Assembly: GCA_009783975.1 (NCBI GenBank)
Contig: WRCL01000096.1
Location: 1 to 6,883 of the forward strand
Direction: 5' to 3'
Length of the DNA: 6,883 nt
From: Micrococcales bacterium
Lineage (GTDB): Bacteria > Actinomycetota > Actinomycetes > Actinomycetales > Cellulomonadaceae
Positions within the stretch are counted from its first letter, which is position 1. The number at the start of each line of letters is the position of its first letter. This document shows, piece by piece, positions 5,055 through 6,883 of this stretch. The translations under genes and the position numbers were made by a program. The notes below the pieces were generated by a model. The model was not told the origin of the DNA and made no database searches. It saw only the letters and a program-made list of their open reading frames with translations.

Positions 5055-5966
5055 GTGGGTGAGGTTCTGGGTGTGCACGGGATTTCGCAGGCCCGCAGCA
5101 CGAGCGAGGAGCTGTCGGCCACCTGGACGCGGGCGCTGGCCGACGGGTGGTCCGCCGGGCGCCAGGCGCCGGCCATCGTCGTGCCCCACCTGAGCCCGCT
5201 GCTCGTGGCGAGCACCGGACGTCTGGGCGGTGACGGCCAGTGGACCGACGAGGAGATCGAGTTCGTCCGGGCGGCAGCGATGGAGTACCTCGGTGACCCC
5301 GACGACGACGAGCTCGCCGAGCTGGAGGAGGCAGGGCGGACCCTGGGGATGCTCGCAGTCCCCACACCGTTGCTCCAGGTGGTCCGTGCGTTGGACGCCA
5401 CGCTCACCCAGGCCTGGCGCGAGCGGATCCTTGCCCTGGTCCGTGAGGTCGCGACCTATCTCACCCACGCACAGGTGCGCGAGCAGGTCCGCGACGCGCT
5501 CGCGGCCGCCGACCCCGCACCGGGGCTCGTCGTCGGCCACTCCCTGGGGTCGGTCATCGTCTACGACCTGGCGGTGCACGGAGCCGGGTACGACACGGTC
5601 ATGACCATGGGTTCGCCCCTGGGCCTGAAGACCATCCGCAACCACGCCGCCCTGGTCACCGACGCCGGCCCGCCCCCGGCGAGGTGGACGAACATCCACG
5701 ACCCCAACGACCTGGTCACCTTTGGTGTCGGGCTGCGCCGGTCATGGTCGCACGTCGACGACGTCGAGGTCCGCAACGCCCGCACAGACGCCCACGGTGC
5801 TGGCCCGTACCTCTCGCGCCCCCAGACCGGCGCCGCCGTCGCCCGGCTGCTCGCCCACGCGTCCGGCGAACCCGACCCCGACCCTGACCCCGTCGGGCAG
5901 GACACCCTGGACCGTTCCTGCTGCCTGTGCCGCATCACACGACGCCTGCGGCGCCCAAGACAATAG
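5055..5966 (+). CDS. Alpha/beta hydrolase (serine esterase/lipase-like), candidate partner of the caspase-STAND protein
   Basis: This 303-aa protein is a predicted serine hydrolase. An N-terminal strand leads into VHGI (7-10), the oxyanion-loop position. The nucleophile elbow GHSLGS (161-166) places Ser163 as the catalytic serine. HDPNDLVTF (215-223) offers Asp219 as the acid and DAHGAGPYL (245-253) offers His247 as the base. The MGSPLG turn (185-190) is typical of lipase-like members. Residues about 60-150 form a mostly helical, acidic lid-like insert (GDPDDDELAELEEAG). The tail is unusual: a PDPDPDP linker (273-279), then a short segment with three cysteines (CCLC, 289-292) and six arginines in ITRRLRRPR. 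No signal peptide or membrane helix is seen, so it should be cytosolic. It is divergent from the caspase-STAND gene across a 185-bp shared regulatory region. The substrate is unknown. It may be cleaved by the caspase or act as a separate lipid- or ester-degrading effector; an unrelated housekeeping esterase is possible. Confidence 0.85.
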   Translation: MGEVLGVHGISQARSTSEELSATWTRALADGWSAGRQAPAIVVPHLSPLLVASTGRLGGDGQWTDEEIEFVRAAAMEYLGDPDDDELAELEEAGRTLGMLAVPTPLLQVVRALDATLTQAWRERILALVREVATYLTHAQVREQVRDALAAADPAPGLVVGHSLGSVIVYDLAVHGAGYDTVMTMGSPLGLKTIRNHAALVTDAGPPPARWTNIHDPNDLVTFGVGLRRSWSHVDDVEVRNARTDAHGAGPYLSRPQTGAAVARLLAHASGEPDPDPDPVGQDTLDRSCCLCRITRRLRRPRQ

Positions 5967-6014
5967 GAACACCGTCCCCATTGTCGTGTCGATGAGGTCG
6001 GGGCTCGACGAGAC
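5959..6014. terminator. Overlapping hairpins between convergent genes, possible terminator
   Basis: GACAAT (5959-5964) pairs with ATTGTC (5980-5985) and extends by GG with CC after a one-base bulge; this hairpin includes the hydrolase stop codon. A second, alternative stem pairs GTCGTGTCGA (5983-5992) with TCGACGAGAC (6005-6014), with two mismatches and a 12-nt loop. They fill the 50-bp gap between the hydrolase stop (5966) and the stop of the convergent nuclease-like gene (6017). Neither has a T-run, and both are weaker than the hairpin at 551-583. Confidence 0.35.
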
Positions 6015-6016
6015 GA

Positions 6017-6883
6017 TCACGAGGACGCCGGCGTGCCCGGGAGCCGAGCAGGCTGGATGGTCTCGGCTTCGAAACCTACCACGGTACGTTTCGTGCGGGA
6101 AAACTCTATGCCGACCAGGTGGACCGGGACGCGGTCGGCCAGATATTTGTCGGCGTAGCCGCGGTCTTTGATCTGGGCCAGGGCTGTACCTTTGGGCTCG
6201 TCATCAACCATCTTGAACTCGAACACGTACACCTGGGCGCCCACACGTACGGCCAGGTCCAGCCGACCGTGGTTCGACGACTCCTCTGCCACGGGGTCCA
6301 GGCCGCTGCCGGCGATACATGCGTAAAACACCGACGAGTAGAACCCCTCTTGCGTGCCGATGTCGTTCCGTGTGAACCACTGGTACGGGATCCCTGCGAA
6401 CAACGAGACCAAGAACTCTTCCAGCGCGTCGGTCTGCCCAGCCTCCAGCAACAACCGCAGCCTGCGACGGTGGTTCTCTGCGCCGCTGGTGTCGTCGATC
6501 AGCCAGGCGAGCAGCGTCGAGTTCATGGCGTCGCGGACCTCACGGTTGGGGTACCCGAGGATGTAGTAGGTCGTCCCGCCGACCACTTCGGTCCCGGTGA
6601 TCGTCAGGTATCCCGACTGGAACAGCAGGGCTTCGACTGTGATGTCGCTGATGTCGAAGTTCGACAACAGGTCAGACGTGGCGTACGACCGGGCCAGGTT
6701 CGGGGCGAAGAACCGCCGTGACCGCAACGTCTCGATCAGGAACGTCGGCGTCCCGGTCCCGAACCAGTACGACCTGAGCTTGCGGTGGCGGAACAGCAGC
6801 AGCAGGTCGTACGGGTTGTAGACCGCCGTGCCGTCCCAGTTGTAGCCGTTGTACCAGTCCCTGACCTCGTCGCGGTCCAGCCC
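6017..6883 (-). CDS. AAA-ATPase-like / PD-(D/E)XK nuclease-family protein, C-terminal part
   Basis: The reading frame is open from the right edge to TGA at 6017-6019, giving 288 residues without the N-terminus. The first visible part, VRDWYNGYNWDG, VYNPYDLL and YWFGTGTPTFLIE, is characteristic of the end of the AAA-ATPase-like domain (Pfam AAA-ATPase_like family, DUF1703 group). The C-terminal third carries the PD-(D/E)XK nuclease signature of the PDDEXK_9 type: GRLDLAV (Asp209), VFEFKM (Glu222 and Lys224) and AQIKDRGYADKY (Gln237), counted in the visible fragment. EGFYSSVFY before it is also typical. Full-length relatives have about 500-550 residues, so the P-loop should lie beyond the window. 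A TTG at 6727 is an internal codon, not the start. By eye this gene is less GC-rich than the caspase-STAND gene, which suggests separate acquisition. The family is widespread and multicopy, but its biological role is not firmly established. It is convergent with the hydrolase and probably not in one transcription unit with it. Confidence 0.88.
   Translation of the reverse strand, partial: GLDRDEVRDWYNGYNWDGTAVYNPYDLLLLFRHRKLRSYWFGTGTPTFLIETLRSRRFFAPNLARSYATSDLLSNFDISDITVEALLFQSGYLTITGTEVVGGTTYYILGYPNREVRDAMNSTLLAWLIDDTSGAENHRRRLRLLLEAGQTDALEEFLVSLFAGIPYQWFTRNDIGTQEGFYSSVFYACIAGSGLDPVAEESSNHGRLDLAVRVGAQVYVFEFKMVDDEPKGTALAQIKDRGYADKYLADRVPVHLVGIEFSRTKRTVVGFEAETIQPARLPGTPASS

Noticed and set aside
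6017..6727. Complete 236-aa nuclease gene starting at TTG 6727
   Set aside because: The frame stays open to the right edge and the added residues match the AAA-ATPase-like family, so TTG 6727 is internal.

Overview
The window looks like an accessory (genomic-island-like) stretch of a high-GC Gram-positive bacterium, most likely an actinomycete. The evidence is strong G/C bias at third codon positions, GTG starts, actinobacterial-type -10 elements (TAGGCT, TAAGGT) and one gene that looks leaderless. No rRNA, tRNA, CRISPR array or recognisable transposase is present.

Layout, left to right. Positions 1-57 hold a 5'-truncated minus-strand fragment of a second WD40-repeat gene, 89% identical to part of the large gene further right. 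It is fused to a short plus-strand coding tail (59-130) that resembles the end of a TetR-type regulator. A plus-strand ParD-family antitoxin gene follows (196-534) with an operator-like dyad upstream but no recognisable ParE toxin after it. A strong hairpin (551-583) separates it from the convergent large gene. The main gene (586-4869, minus, 1427 aa) encodes a caspase-like protease, a STAND/NLR-type NTPase and 14 WD40 blades, which fits two seven-bladed propellers. Across a 185-bp intergenic region with three 21-bp tandem repeats and an extra dyad lies a divergent plus-strand alpha/beta hydrolase (5055-5966, 303 aa). Convergent to that, and running off the right edge, is the C-terminal part of an AAA-ATPase-like/PD-(D/E)XK nuclease-family protein (6017-6883, minus).

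How the genes may work together. The caspase-STAND-WD40 protein has the architecture of bacterial NLR-like conflict proteins: the propellers sense a trigger, the NTPase switches or oligomerises, and the caspase cleaves a target. The divergently transcribed serine hydrolase shares its regulatory region and is the best candidate partner, either as a substrate or as a second effector. Its acidic linker and basic, cysteine-containing C-terminal tail could be a regulatory or membrane-binding element. This partnership is inferred from gene context. The domain assignments themselves rest on motifs visible in the sequence.
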